Assembly: GCF_900112285.1 (NCBI RefSeq) | Contig: NZ_FOKZ01000028.1 | Location: 1 to 43,641, forward strand | DNA length: 43,641 bases | From: Polaromonas sp. OV174 | GTDB taxonomy: Bacteria > Pseudomonadota > Gammaproteobacteria > Burkholderiales > Burkholderiaceae_C | Reading direction: 5' to 3' | In this document: positions 1 through 7,868 of the stretch, one piece after another | How positions within the stretch are numbered: position 1 is the stretch's first letter | How the letters are laid out: the number at the start of each line of letters is the position of its first letter | The notes under the pieces: generated by a model | The model's input: only the letters and a program-made list of their open reading frames with translations | The model's database searches: none | What the model was told of the DNA's origin: nothing | Made by a program: the position numbers and the translations under genes

Positions 1-243
1 ACGCCAAAAGTCTGGCGAACGTTGGACAAATGGTTGCGCCACCGCCTGAGGGCGATCCAGCTGTGGCATTGGAAGCGGCCGAGGACGATTTACCGGGGGC
101 TTAAGGCGATGGGTGCCAGCGAAGACGTTGCCAAGCAGGTGGCGGGAAACTGCCACCGTTGGTGGCGCAACAGCAATGGGGTCATCAAGATCGTGCTGAC
201 GATTGCGTACTTCAATGGGCTGGGGGTGCCAAGACTGTCCTGA
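1..243 (+). CDS. Group II intron reverse transcriptase/maturase, C-terminal end (partial)
   Basis: The frame is open from base 1 and stops at 241-243, giving the last 80 codons of an intron-encoded protein. The sequence DKWLRHRLRAIQLWHWKR, the RTIYRGL stretch, and the ending WWRNS...LTIAYFNGLGVPRLS are the hallmark C-terminus (maturase X and adjacent region) of LtrA-like proteins of group II introns. The protein splices its own intron RNA and reverse-transcribes it into new DNA sites. Reverse transcriptase and maturase domains upstream are cut off by the window edge. The TTG at 22 is an internal codon and not the start. It is followed directly by the intron's 3' structured RNA, as expected for an ORF in domain IV. 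The visible part carries no frameshift. Confidence 0.85.
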   Translation, partial: TPKVWRTLDKWLRHRLRAIQLWHWKRPRTIYRGLKAMGASEDVAKQVAGNCHRWWRNSNGVIKIVLTIAYFNGLGVPRLS

Positions 244-325
244 CCTCAAGCGCTCGAACCGCCCGGTGCGGACCCGCATGCCGGGTGGTGTGGCAGGGGT
301 GCCTCCAAGAATGGAGGCCCCCTAT
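1..325 (+). mobile_element. 3' part of a bacterial group II intron (window-truncated)
   Basis: The segment holds the C-terminal end of a group II intron maturase followed by an RNA 3' end. About 256-290 forms a domain-V-like hairpin: an ACCGCCCGG arm pairs with CCGGGTGGT across a GC-rich tip. About 296-322 forms a domain-VI-like hairpin, with GGGG and GCCTCC pairing with GGAGGC and CCCC. The intron would end near the CCCCTAT at about 325. The 5' part, including the ribozyme core, lies outside the window, so intactness and mobility cannot be judged. Confidence 0.8.
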
Positions 326-334
326 GCCGATCAT

Positions 335-393
335 GCTATGAATACGATAGCTGTTTGCGCACTATCCACGGCCGAAATAGGCTTTTTCTATCA
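335..393 (+). repeat. Interspersed short repeat, copy 1 (ATAGCTG...GGCC family)
   Basis: GCTATGAATACGATAGCTG begins this copy, and TTGCGC followed by an AATAGGC...CTAT tail completes it. It matches 16 of 19 bases of the lead of the copy at about 1802. It starts within 10 bases of the group II intron end. This is the most diverged of the five copies in the window. Confidence 0.5.
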
Positions 394-829
394 AAATTCT
401 GATAGTTCGCACCAGCGCCCTGGCCCTGGCCGGTGTTGGTGTACCCGCAGCACCTGCACGCGCCATGCCTTAGCCCGAACTGACAAGTTCGTGAGGTCCA
501 GACCCAGGCAAGATCCGGTAGCAGGCGCACAAATGCGTATTCCGTTCTAGTTGATCATCCGTGCCGGTAATCGTTGACCAGTAACCCCAAAAATTCTGGT
601 GTTGTCCATGTGGAGCGGTGACGCACACGGCTCGAGCACGACAGAGCGAATTGGTTCTATCGGCCAGGAGCTGACATTAAGTGCTGCGGCAAAGCCAGAC
701 TGGAAGCGGTGGGCAATCCCCTCGCGCGGATAACGAGGTGAGCGCACAACCACGCAGCAGCGTTGGACCACGCACGTGTCATACTGTTTTGCGGTGCAGA
801 TTCAATTCGTCTATGGAAGATTTTTGCGC
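394..829. other. Intergenic stretch without a recognisable gene
   Basis: About 435 bases lie between the repeat copy and the VOC gene. Open frames exist on both strands (for example 547-771 minus, 74 codons), but none resembles a known family, has a convincing ribosome binding site or shows a domain. It may be decayed DNA downstream of the intron insertion. The only element I credit is the ribosome binding site GGAAGA at about 815-820, which belongs to the next gene. Confidence 0.5.
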
Positions 830-1246
830 ATGACTGTTCAGCTTCGCATCGTTCGCCCAGTCAGTTCCGTGGAGCGCTCGCTCGCCATGTATTGCGATGG
901 CCTCGGCCTGCGTGAACTCGACCGGTTTGTAGACCACCAAGGGTTTGATGCGGCAATACTTGGGTTTCCTGGCTTGTCGTACCACTTCGCGTTCACGCAC
1001 TGCCGCGACCATCCGGTAATTCCGGCTCCAACAGTAGATGACCTTGCCGTCTTCTATATACCGGACCTTGCGGAATGGCAGCGCCTATCCGGAGCCATGC
1101 TTGCCGCCGGATTCACCGAGGTCTCCTCCTTCAATCCGTATTGGCAACGCCGCGGTCGCACGTTTGCCGATTTCGATGGCTACCGCGTTGTGCTTCAGCA
1201 GGCGGCGTGGGAGCGCAATGAAGTGTGCTGTAGCGCCCCCAGCTGA
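830..1246 (+). CDS. VOC-superfamily (glyoxalase/bleomycin-resistance fold) protein
   Basis: A 138-residue protein. The N-terminal segment with VRPVSSVERSLAMYCDGLGLREL is the classic first beta-alpha-beta unit of vicinal-oxygen-chelate proteins. The second half contains LAGFTEV...NPYWQRRGRTFADFDGYRVVL, the typical second module with the metal-side D-x-DGYR-hydrophobic strand. These small cytosolic metalloproteins act as dioxygenases, lyases or resistance proteins; the substrate cannot be told from sequence. The ATG at 830 is chosen over the upstream GTG at 776 because it follows GGAAGA at a good distance and leaves the conserved fold start near residue 6. It stands alone between scarred DNA and an unknown gene. 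Confidence 0.8.
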   Translation: MTVQLRIVRPVSSVERSLAMYCDGLGLRELDRFVDHQGFDAAILGFPGLSYHFAFTHCRDHPVIPAPTVDDLAVFYIPDLAEWQRLSGAMLAAGFTEVSSFNPYWQRRGRTFADFDGYRVVLQQAAWERNEVCCSAPS

Positions 1247-1274
1247 AGCTCACGCAGTTCTGTCCCGGACGCCT

Positions 1275-1334
1275 GAGTGCGGCCAGAACCGGACGTTCAG
1301 CCATCTGGCAGAGTGCGGCCAAAATCGGACATTC
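1275..1334 (+). repeat. Two direct copies of a 24-bp unit
   Basis: GAGTGCGGCC followed by AGAACCGGACGTTC at 1275-1298 recurs at 1311-1334 as GAGTGCGGCC plus AAAATCGGACATTC. That is 21 of 24 identical at a 36-base period. The repeat lies between the VOC gene and the next small gene. No known element is recognised. Confidence 0.6.
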
Positions 1335-1376
1335 CACGATGCCCCCGAGTCAGCCTACTTGAGGCAAATATCCCTT

Positions 1377-1676
1377 ATGAATCTCAATGAACTAGGAATA
1401 GCAACGTCCTCAACTAGAGAGATATTCGGCTCGCGTGTGCAGTACGCATGTTCGCAGGATGAGCAGCAACTGGATGCATTCCTTGCTCACATGCCCCCAG
1501 GCGTTCAGATTCTGATTCCTGAGCCCGGCGGTGCGGAGTGTTGGCTAGAGGCCAGGAGAGACGGGCGGGGATACCACATCAAACGTGGCTGCCATGGTGC
1601 GCATGGCACTTGGCGAAGCGCCACTTTTGAAGAGGTGCGTTCTTGGCTCCGTCCTGGATTGGAGGTACCGGAATGA
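1377..1676 (+). CDS. Small hypothetical protein, 99 residues
   Basis: The ATG at 1377 (MNLNELGIATSSTREIFGS) has a weak upstream GAGG at about 1360 and opens a 99-residue frame to the stop at 1674-1676. The sequence is acidic and soluble, with no signal peptide or membrane segment. The second half reads AECWLEARRDGRGYHIKRGCHGAHGTWRSATFEEVRSWL, which looks like a compact alpha/beta domain. I do not recognise the family. The longer in-frame reading from 1038 runs across the VOC gene in another frame and across the direct repeats, so it is not accepted. The gene is followed about 90 bases later by a strong terminator, consistent with a short plus-strand unit. Confidence 0.5.
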   Translation: MNLNELGIATSSTREIFGSRVQYACSQDEQQLDAFLAHMPPGVQILIPEPGGAECWLEARRDGRGYHIKRGCHGAHGTWRSATFEEVRSWLRPGLEVPE

Positions 1677-1762
1677 TGGTCAATGATTATCAGCATCTGC
1701 ACACAAAGCAATAAATAGTCATTGGCAGCAGCCATTTCTCAACTGCGCTGAAAAGCGCTGGC

Positions 1763-1796
1763 AAAGGCCGGTAGCATCACGCTATCGGCCTTTTTT
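1763..1796 (+). terminator. Rho-independent terminator
   Basis: AAGGCCGGTAG and CTATCGGCCTT form a stem around CATCACG, followed by a run of six T. It ends the transcription unit of the small gene before it. A repeat copy starts immediately after it. Confidence 0.85.
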
Positions 1797-1799
1797 GTG

Positions 1800-1857
1800 A
1801 TGCTATAAAAACAATAGCTGCTTGCGCCTGATTCATATGCGCTACAGGCCTATTTCT
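1800..1857 (+). repeat. Interspersed short repeat, copy 2
   Basis: GCTATAAAAACAATAGCTG leads into CTTGCGC, a short AT-rich spacer, GCGCTACAGGCCTATT. The arms AATAG/CTATT and GCGC/GCGC make it a small imperfect hairpin. It is the best-preserved member of the family and sits between the terminator and exonuclease I. Confidence 0.7.
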
Positions 1858-1883
1858 CTTAAAAATTACTGAAAATCCAATCC

Positions 1884-3326
1884 ATGGCTCCGTACACCTT
1901 TCTTTGGCACGACTACGAAACCTTCGGCCTCAATACCCGGCGCGAACGGCCGGCGCAGTTTGCCGGCATTCGCACCGATGCCGAGCTGAACGAGGTCGGC
2001 GAGCCCTTGATGATTTATTGCCAGCCCGCCAATGACTATCTGCCAGATCCAGCCTCCTGCCTGATCACCGGTATCACGCCGCAGCATTGTCTGCAGCACG
2101 GTGTGGCCGAGCACTCCTTTGCCGCGCAGATCGAGCAGTTGCTGGCTCAGCCCGGCACCATAGGCGTGGGCTACAACACCATACGCTTCGATGACGAGGT
2201 GACGCGCTTCATGTTCTGGCGCAACCTGATCGATCCCTATGCGCGCGAGTGGCAAAACGACTGCGGACGCTGGGACTTGCTCGACGTGGTGCGCATGGCT
2301 TACGCCTTGCGGCCCGAGGGCATCGTCTGGCCGACCAAGGAAGACGGCAAGCCCAGCTTCAAGCTCGAAGACCTGGCGCGCGCCAACGGCCTGCTGCATG
2401 AGGCCGCGCACGATGCGCTGTCCGACGTGCGCGCCACCATCGCGTTGGCGCGGCTGATCCGCACCGCGCAGCCCAAACTGTTTGATTTTTGCCTGGGTCT
2501 GCACAAAAAAGACCGTGTCGCCGCCGAGTTGGGCCTGCCCGCAAGTCGCATGACGGCCAGGCCGTTTTTACATGTTTCGGGGATGTTTGCGTCCGAGCGC
2601 GGCTGTCTGGCTGTGATGTGGCCGCTGGCCACGCATCCGACCAATAAAAACGAGCTGCTGGCCTGGGACTTGGCGCACGACCCTAGTGAGCTGGCAATGC
2701 TGGATGTGGCCACGCTGCGCCAGCGTCTGTTCAGCAAATCAGCCGAACTGCCAGAAGGCGTGACCCGGCTGCCGATGAAATCGGTACACCTCAACAAGTC
2801 GCCCATGGTGGTGCGCAACCTCAACACGCTCACGCCGCAAATGGCGGCGCGCTGGGGCGTGGACATGGCCGCCGCAATGCAAAACGCGGAGAAGGCCGCC
2901 GGCCTGCCCGACATGAGCGCGCTCTGGCCCGAGGTGTTTCATCGCCCCCAAGAGGGCACGCCCGATGTGGACGAAGACCTGTACGGCGGCTTCATAGGCA
3001 ATAGCGATCGCCGGCGCCTCAACCAGTTGCGAGCCTTGTCGCCCGCCGAAATGGCGCACAACCGCACCGGCTTTGACGACGACCGCCTGGGGGAGCTGCT
3101 GTTTCGCTATCGCGCCCGCAACTTTCCCGAAACCCTGACGCCCGAAGAAGCGCAACGCTGGGAGGCGCACCGCGTGGCGCGTCTGCTGGAAGGCGAGGGC
3201 GGTGCCCGCGGCGTGGATGCGCTGTTTGCCGAGATCGACACGCTGCAAGAAGGCGCCGACGAGCGTGGCGAAGCGATTCTGGGCGCGCTCTATGACTATG
3301 CCGAGGCGATTGCGCCTGAGCTGTAA
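1884..3326 (+). CDS. sbcB: Exodeoxyribonuclease I
   Basis: A 480-residue protein, the usual ExoI length. It degrades single-stranded DNA 3' to 5' and works in recombination and mismatch repair in the cytosol. The DEDDh catalytic set is in place: D10 and E12 in WHDYETFG, D103 in TIRFDDEVTRF, H176 and D181 in HDALSDVRATIA. All are offset by five residues from my recollection of the Escherichia coli enzyme. The SH3-like and C-terminal helical regions follow (LNKSPMVVRNLNTL; YGGFIGNSDRRRL). The ATG at 1884 is the only sensible start upstream of the first catalytic aspartate. It is monocistronic and convergent with the amino acid transporter operon. No clear terminator lies in the 80-base gap. Confidence 0.97.
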   Translation: MAPYTFLWHDYETFGLNTRRERPAQFAGIRTDAELNEVGEPLMIYCQPANDYLPDPASCLITGITPQHCLQHGVAEHSFAAQIEQLLAQPGTIGVGYNTIRFDDEVTRFMFWRNLIDPYAREWQNDCGRWDLLDVVRMAYALRPEGIVWPTKEDGKPSFKLEDLARANGLLHEAAHDALSDVRATIALARLIRTAQPKLFDFCLGLHKKDRVAAELGLPASRMTARPFLHVSGMFASERGCLAVMWPLATHPTNKNELLAWDLAHDPSELAMLDVATLRQRLFSKSAELPEGVTRLPMKSVHLNKSPMVVRNLNTLTPQMAARWGVDMAAAMQNAEKAAGLPDMSALWPEVFHRPQEGTPDVDEDLYGGFIGNSDRRRLNQLRALSPAEMAHNRTGFDDDRLGELLFRYRARNFPETLTPEEAQRWEAHRVARLLEGEGGARGVDALFAEIDTLQEGADERGEAILGALYDYAEAIAPEL

Positions 3327-3408
3327 TTCCAGTTCACCTAGGATGTGGGATTAGGCGCCCCGGTGCCAGCGGACGCCGAGGTCGTGCTTCAAATTGCCGT
3401 TTGGCCGC

Positions 3409-4152
3409 TTAGTGGCCCAGGATTTTCGATAGGAAATCCTTGCTGCGTTCGCTTTGCGGATGGTTGAAGAAATCGTTTGGATTGTTTTGCTCGACGATCT
3501 GCCCCTGATCCATAAAGATCACGCGATCGGCGACAGCTTTGGCAAAGCCCATTTCATGCGTGACGCAGATCATGGTGATGCCCTGATCCGCCATCTCCAC
3601 AATCACGTCAAGCACCTCCTTGATCATTTCCGGGTCCAGCGCCGAAGTGGGTTCGTCAAACAGCATGATCTTGGGTGTCAGACAAAGCGCCCGTGCAATG
3701 GCCACGCGCTGCTGCTGGCCGCCGGAGAGCTGCAACGGGTATTTGTTGGCTTGCTCGGCGATGCGCACGCGTTCCAGTTGCTGCATGGCCTTTTCCGTGG
3801 CCTCTTTTTTAGGCAACTTGCCCACCCACATCGGCGAGAGAGTCAGATTTTCCAGCACCGTCAGGTGGGGAAACAGGTTGAATTGCTGAAACACCATGCC
3901 GACTTTTTTGCGCACCTGGTCAATCGCCTTGACATCGTCCATCAGCTCCACGCCGTCGACCATTAGCCGTCCTTGCTGGTGCTCTTCGAGCCGGTTGATG
4001 CAGCGTATCAGCGTGGACTTGCCAGAGCCGGAAGGGCCACAAACCACGATGCGTTCACTAGGGGCCACTTGCAGGTCGATGTCGCGCAACACATGGAAGT
4101 TGTTGCCGTACCACTTATTGACTTTTTCGAAGGAGATGATGGGTTCAGACAT
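3409..4152 (-). CDS. aapP: General L-amino acid ABC transporter, ATP-binding protein
   Basis: A 247-residue polar-amino-acid ABC ATPase (GltL/GlnQ/AapP class). Walker A is GPSGSGKST at residues 39-47, the signature is [15 protein letters not shown], Walker B is [14 protein letters not shown], and the switch histidine is in CVTHEM. It hydrolyses ATP on the cytosolic face to drive uptake through the AapQM membrane pair. It is the last gene of the minus-strand order aapJ-aapQ-aapM-aapP, 39 bases after aapM. Assignment to the Aap/Bzt system rather than a glutamine-only system comes from the two large permeases upstream. Confidence 0.95.
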   Translation of the reverse strand: MSEPIISFEKVNKWYGNNFHVLRDIDLQVAPSERIVVCGPSGSGKSTLIRCINRLEEHQQGRLMVDGVELMDDVKAIDQVRKKVGMVFQQFNLFPHLTVLENLTLSPMWVGKLPKKEATEKAMQQLERVRIAEQANKYPLQLSGGQQQRVAIARALCLTPKIMLFDEPTSALDPEMIKEVLDVIVEMADQGITMICVTHEMGFAKAVADRVIFMDQGQIVEQNNPNDFFNHPQSERSKDFLSKILGH

Positions 4153-4191
4153 GGACGGTATGGAGGTTGGTGGCTGGCGACCTGGCGGTGC

Positions 4192-5298
4192 TTAGCGCAG
4201 CTTGCTTTTGTTGACCTGCTTTTCGACCCACTGGCTGTAGCGTGACATCGAGAAGCAGAAGACGAAGTAAATCAGGGCAATGAAAAGATAGCCTTGCAGC
4301 TTGAACGGCTTCCAGTCGGCATCGGCGTTGATGGCCATGTCAAGTGCGCCTGTGAGCTCGTAGAGGCTCACGATGCTGACCAAGGAAGTGTCCTTGAAAA
4401 TGGAAATAAAGCTATTCACGATGTTGGGAACCACCATGGCCAGCGCTTGCGGCAGAACAATCTTGCGCTGGGTTTGCCAGTACGACAGCCCTATGGTCGC
4501 CGCGGCCTCGATCTGGCCTTTGGGGATGGCCTGCAGGCCGCCGCGTATGACCTCTGCCAGGTAGGCCGCGGAAAACAAGGTGATGCCTACCAGCACGCGC
4601 AGCAGGACATCGATGGTCATGCCCTCAGGCATGAACAGCGGAAACATGAAGGAGGCCATGAAGAGCACTGAAATCAGCGGCACGCCGCGAATCAGCTCCA
4701 CATAAATGGTGCAGAAAACCCGTATGGCGGGCAGGTTGGAGCGACGCCCCAGCGCCACCACCAGGGCAATCGGAAACGCCATCACGATGGACAGGGTGGA
4801 CAGCAGTATGGTCAGCGGCAGGCCGCCCCAGCGGTCTGTGGGCACCTTGCTCAGGCCCAGCACATTGCCGTACATCAGCACAAAAAAGACCGTCAGCATC
4901 ACTATCCACAGTCCTGGCAGCCAGGGCTTCCAGAAAGACCGCATGCAACTGGCCACCAGCATGGCCAGCATCAGCAGCGTGGCGACCAGCGGACGCCATT
5001 GCTGCTCAAAGGGGTAGCGGCCAAAAATGATGAGCCGGTATTTTTCGGCGACCACGCCCCAGCAGGCACCGGCCCCCTCGGCCGCTCGGCAGGCCTTGAG
5101 GTCGGGTAGCCAGACCGCGCTGAACAGCGACCAGTTGAGAATTTGCGGCACAAACCATAGCAGGAGGCCTCCCAGGATGACGGTGGCGGTCGCGGTTTTC
5201 CAGTCGCCAAACAGGTTCAGGCGCAGCCAGCTCAGCAGGCCTCCGGTATTGGTGGGGGCGGGGCGAGGGGCAATGAGGTGATAGGGTGGTGCGCTCAT
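4192..5298 (-). CDS. aapM: General L-amino acid ABC transporter, permease AapM
   Basis: A 368-residue inner-membrane permease, much larger than ordinary His/Glu/Gln permeases, as typical for AapM/BztC. Several hydrophobic segments precede a C-terminal BPD-type transmembrane domain with the EAA loop (EAAATIGLSYWQTQRKIVLPQAL) that docks with the ATPase. The C-terminus ends in YSQWVEKQVNKSKLR. I place the start at the ATG at 5298 (MSAPPYHL), 15 bases after the aapQ stop and preceded by GGAA; a TTG at 5313 would add five residues. It is the third gene of the operon. Confidence 0.93.
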   Translation of the reverse strand: MSAPPYHLIAPRPAPTNTGGLLSWLRLNLFGDWKTATATVILGGLLLWFVPQILNWSLFSAVWLPDLKACRAAEGAGACWGVVAEKYRLIIFGRYPFEQQWRPLVATLLMLAMLVASCMRSFWKPWLPGLWIVMLTVFFVLMYGNVLGLSKVPTDRWGGLPLTILLSTLSIVMAFPIALVVALGRRSNLPAIRVFCTIYVELIRGVPLISVLFMASFMFPLFMPEGMTIDVLLRVLVGITLFSAAYLAEVIRGGLQAIPKGQIEAAATIGLSYWQTQRKIVLPQALAMVVPNIVNSFISIFKDTSLVSIVSLYELTGALDMAINADADWKPFKLQGYLFIALIYFVFCFSMSRYSQWVEKQVNKSKLR

Positions 5299-5313
5299 GA
5301 TGCAGGTTTCCAA

Positions 5314-6489
5314 TCAACGTTCTTGGATGGCAACGCGTGCGTTGTACCAATTCATCAGTACCGCCGTGAGCAGCGACAGGCTGAGGTAGACCGCCATCAA
5401 AATGACAATGCATTCAACGGCACGTCCGGTTTGGTTCATGGCGGTGTTGGCAATTGAGACGATGTCGGGATAGCCAATGGCCACGGCCAGGGAGGAGTTC
5501 TTGGTCAGATTCAAATACTGATTGGTCAGCGGCGGAATGATCACGCGCAAGGCCTGGGGCAGCATCACCAATCGGATTTCCAGGCCAGGATCCAGGCCGA
5601 GCGCGGCGGCGGCTTCGGCCTGACCGGCGGGCACCGAGGCAATACCGGCGCGCACCACCTCGGCAATAAAGGCGGCGGTGTAAATCGTCAGCCCCATCAG
5701 GATGGCCAGAAATTCCGGGGTGAGGGCGCCGCCGTTTTCCACCGCGAACTCGCCCTTGACCGGCAGGTCCATGGCAGTGGGTGCGCCCCCCAGCAGCCAG
5801 CCCAAAACCCCGCTTGCCAGAACGATAGCCAGGGGTGCCCAGAACATGCTTGGGGGCTTGCCCGTGGCTTCAAACCGTTGCCTGGCCCAGCGGCGATAGA
5901 CCCAGGCCAGGGCCATGCCCGCGACCAGACCTGCGGCCGCCCAAGCCTGGCCTGCTTCCCAGATGGGGATGGGGAAATTCACGCCGCCCTTGCTCAGAAA
6001 GAAAGGACCGACTTTCCAGGCCTCATGAATCGACGGGAATATCTCGGTCAGCACCAAGTACCACATCAGCAACTGAAGCAGAACCGGAATGTTGCGGAAA
6101 CACTCGACGTAAGCCTTGCACAGTCCCCGTACAAGGGCGTTGCGGGAAAACCGGCCCACGCCAATGAGCGTACCCAGAACGGTCGCGGCAATGATGCCGG
6201 CCACGGCAACGCGCAAAGTATTGGTGATACCGACCAGAAAGGCGCGCCAGTAATTTTCTGAGGAATCAAAAGGGAAAAGGCTCTCGCCAATCGAGAAGCC
6301 GGCCGGCTGGTTTAAGAAGTCGAATCCACTTTGAATGCCGCGGACCCGCATGTTGTACAGCGTGTTGCCAACAAGGAACCAGACCGTCAGCCCTATCAGT
6401 GCTATGGCAATGATCTGGTAGACCAAGCCTCTGAAGGCTTGGCTGCGCCAGGACCAGCTACTTTTCTTGGGTGGGCTTTTAGGTGACAT
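5314..6489 (-). CDS. aapQ: General L-amino acid ABC transporter, permease AapQ
   Basis: A 391-residue inner-membrane permease of the AapQ/BztB type. The N-terminal cytosolic tail is basic (SPKSPPKKSSWSWR), followed by a transmembrane segment, a periplasmic stretch, and the HisM-like core with TLRVAVAGIIAATVLGTLIGV. The EAA loop is AEAAAALGLDPGLEIRLVMLPQALR. The pair AapQ/AapM forms the channel. The ATG at 6489 is chosen because AGAGG lies at a proper distance; a GTG at 6513 would add eight residues. It is separated from aapJ by about 150 bases containing a strong hairpin. Confidence 0.93.
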   Translation of the reverse strand: MSPKSPPKKSSWSWRSQAFRGLVYQIIAIALIGLTVWFLVGNTLYNMRVRGIQSGFDFLNQPAGFSIGESLFPFDSSENYWRAFLVGITNTLRVAVAGIIAATVLGTLIGVGRFSRNALVRGLCKAYVECFRNIPVLLQLLMWYLVLTEIFPSIHEAWKVGPFFLSKGGVNFPIPIWEAGQAWAAAGLVAGMALAWVYRRWARQRFEATGKPPSMFWAPLAIVLASGVLGWLLGGAPTAMDLPVKGEFAVENGGALTPEFLAILMGLTIYTAAFIAEVVRAGIASVPAGQAEAAAALGLDPGLEIRLVMLPQALRVIIPPLTNQYLNLTKNSSLAVAIGYPDIVSIANTAMNQTGRAVECIVILMAVYLSLSLLTAVLMNWYNARVAIQER

Positions 6490-6579
6490 GGAAGCCTCTG
6501 TTGGGGGATTCACGACTCAGCGTTGCAACCCAGAATGGGGAGGGTGACGGCGCCAGGGCCGACGTGCGTTTGCGCAAAC

Positions 6580-6609
6580 CGCTGGTGCCTTGCAGGCAAG
6601 ACACCAGCG
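6580..6609 (-). promoter_or_regulatory. Intercistronic hairpin between aapJ and aapQ
   Basis: CGCTGGTG and CACCAGCG, extended by CTTGC/GCAAG with one mismatch, form a stem of about 12 pairs with a tiny loop. It lies 30 bases downstream of the aapJ stop in the minus-strand transcript. There is no T run, so it looks like a transcript-stabilising or attenuating structure. Such structures commonly allow the binding protein to be made in excess over the permeases. Confidence 0.6.
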
Positions 6610-6638
6610 ACGTAACGCTCAAGGGCGCAGCAGTAGGC

Positions 6639-7673
6639 TCAGCGGATGGGCAGGGCGTACATCAAGCCCCCCTTGTTCCACTGGTTGTTGATACCGCGCG
6701 GCAGGCCCAGGGCCGAGTTGGGGCCAACATTGCGCTCGAAAATCTCACCATAGTTGCCGGTGGCCTTGATGGCACGGGCCATCCAGTCCTTATCCAGCCC
6801 CAGCAGCTTGCCGGAGTCTTCGCCGCTGCCCAAAATGCGCTTGACGACTGGGTCCTGGCTGCTGGTTTTGAGTTGATCAACCTGAGCCTGGGTGATACCG
6901 TATTCCTCGGACTCGATGAGTCCGTAGATGACCCACTTGACGATGGCAAACCACTCGTCGTCGCCACGGCGCACCAGGGGGCCCAAGGGCTCCTTGGAAA
7001 TCAGGTCGGGGAGAATGACGTGATCCGCTGGTGTGGTGGCTACCTTGTTGCGAATCGACGCCAGTCCCGAGGCGTCGGTGGTGTAGGAAATGCAGCGACC
7101 GGCAAAGTAGGCCGCGGTGGCCGCTTCTTCCTTTTCAAACACCACGGTCTTGATGTTTAGGTTGTTGGCCTTGGAATAGTCGGTCAGGTTTTTCTCGGTA
7201 GTGGTGCCAGATTGCACGCACACCGTTTGATTCTTGAACTGTTTTGCCGATTTGATGTTGCTCTTTTTGGTAACGATGAAACCCTGGCCGTCGTAATAGG
7301 TCACAACGGTGTCATTCAGGCCCAGCGAGGCGTCGCGGGTGAGCGTGAATGTCGTGTTACGTGAAAGCACATCAATCTCGCCCGACTGCAGCGCGGTAAA
7401 GCGCTGCTGCGCCGTCAATGGCACATATTTCACCTTCTCGGAATCACCCAGGACTGCCGCCGCTATGGCTCGGCAAACATCAACGTCCAGGCCCGCCCAC
7501 TTACCTGCTGAGTCCGCTGCGGAAAAACCTGCGAGGCCGGTATGGACACCACACACGACTTGGCCTTTGGCCTTGATCGCGTCAAGTGTCTTACCCGCCA
7601 TCGCGGGTGCCGCCGCCATCAAACCGGTTGTCGCCAGCGCCACAGCAAGCCATTGTTGGGTGAACTTTTTCAT
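6639..7673 (-). CDS. aapJ: General L-amino acid ABC transporter, periplasmic binding protein
   Basis: A 344-residue solute-binding protein of family 3. A clear signal peptide (MKKFTQQWLAVALATTGLMAAAPAMA) ends with an AMA cleavage site near residue 26. The mature protein starts KTLDAIKAKGQVVCGVHTG and contains the AapJ/BztA markers AGLDVDVCRAIAAAVLGD, LSRNTTFTLTRD and CVQSGTTTEKNL. The usual family length is about 340. It captures amino acids in the periplasm for AapQMP. The ATG at 7673 has AGGA about 13 bases upstream. It is the first gene of the operon; the roughly 195 bases upstream show no convincing promoter. Confidence 0.96.
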   Translation of the reverse strand: MKKFTQQWLAVALATTGLMAAAPAMAGKTLDAIKAKGQVVCGVHTGLAGFSAADSAGKWAGLDVDVCRAIAAAVLGDSEKVKYVPLTAQQRFTALQSGEIDVLSRNTTFTLTRDASLGLNDTVVTYYDGQGFIVTKKSNIKSAKQFKNQTVCVQSGTTTEKNLTDYSKANNLNIKTVVFEKEEAATAAYFAGRCISYTTDASGLASIRNKVATTPADHVILPDLISKEPLGPLVRRGDDEWFAIVKWVIYGLIESEEYGITQAQVDQLKTSSQDPVVKRILGSGEDSGKLLGLDKDWMARAIKATGNYGEIFERNVGPNSALGLPRGINNQWNKGGLMYALPIR

Positions 7674-7868
7674 GGGTGATGCGTCCTATTTAAAGGGTGA
7701 ATGAACCATGTCTGAGGCTGGCGGAAGTGCCGTTGCCACAAAACATCGGGCGATGGTGCGCCGAAAAAACACGGTGGGCTATCAGGGCTGACCCTGAGGC
7801 TGCATCCCGACAATGCCGGTATGTCTCAAGCCCAGCATGGGGCGAGTGGTGCTCAGTTTTTTGCCAAT
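7674..7868. other. Intergenic region upstream of aapJ
   Basis: No gene is supported here. Short frames on both strands (7690-7932 minus, 7697-7894 plus) overlap one another and the flavodoxin gene and match nothing known. The aapJ promoter is expected here on the minus strand, but I see no good -35/-10 pair. Confidence 0.4.

Noticed and set aside
547..771. A 74-codon minus-strand frame upstream of the VOC gene
   Set aside because: No family resemblance, no convincing ribosome binding site, and it lies in scarred intergenic DNA. It is left as unsupported.
1038..1376. N-terminal extension of the small hypothetical protein
   Set aside because: It overlaps the VOC gene in another frame and crosses the direct repeat; the ATG at 1377 is preferred.
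2300..3248. Long minus-strand frames within exonuclease I
   Set aside because: They are shadows caused by high GC in a clear sbcB gene.
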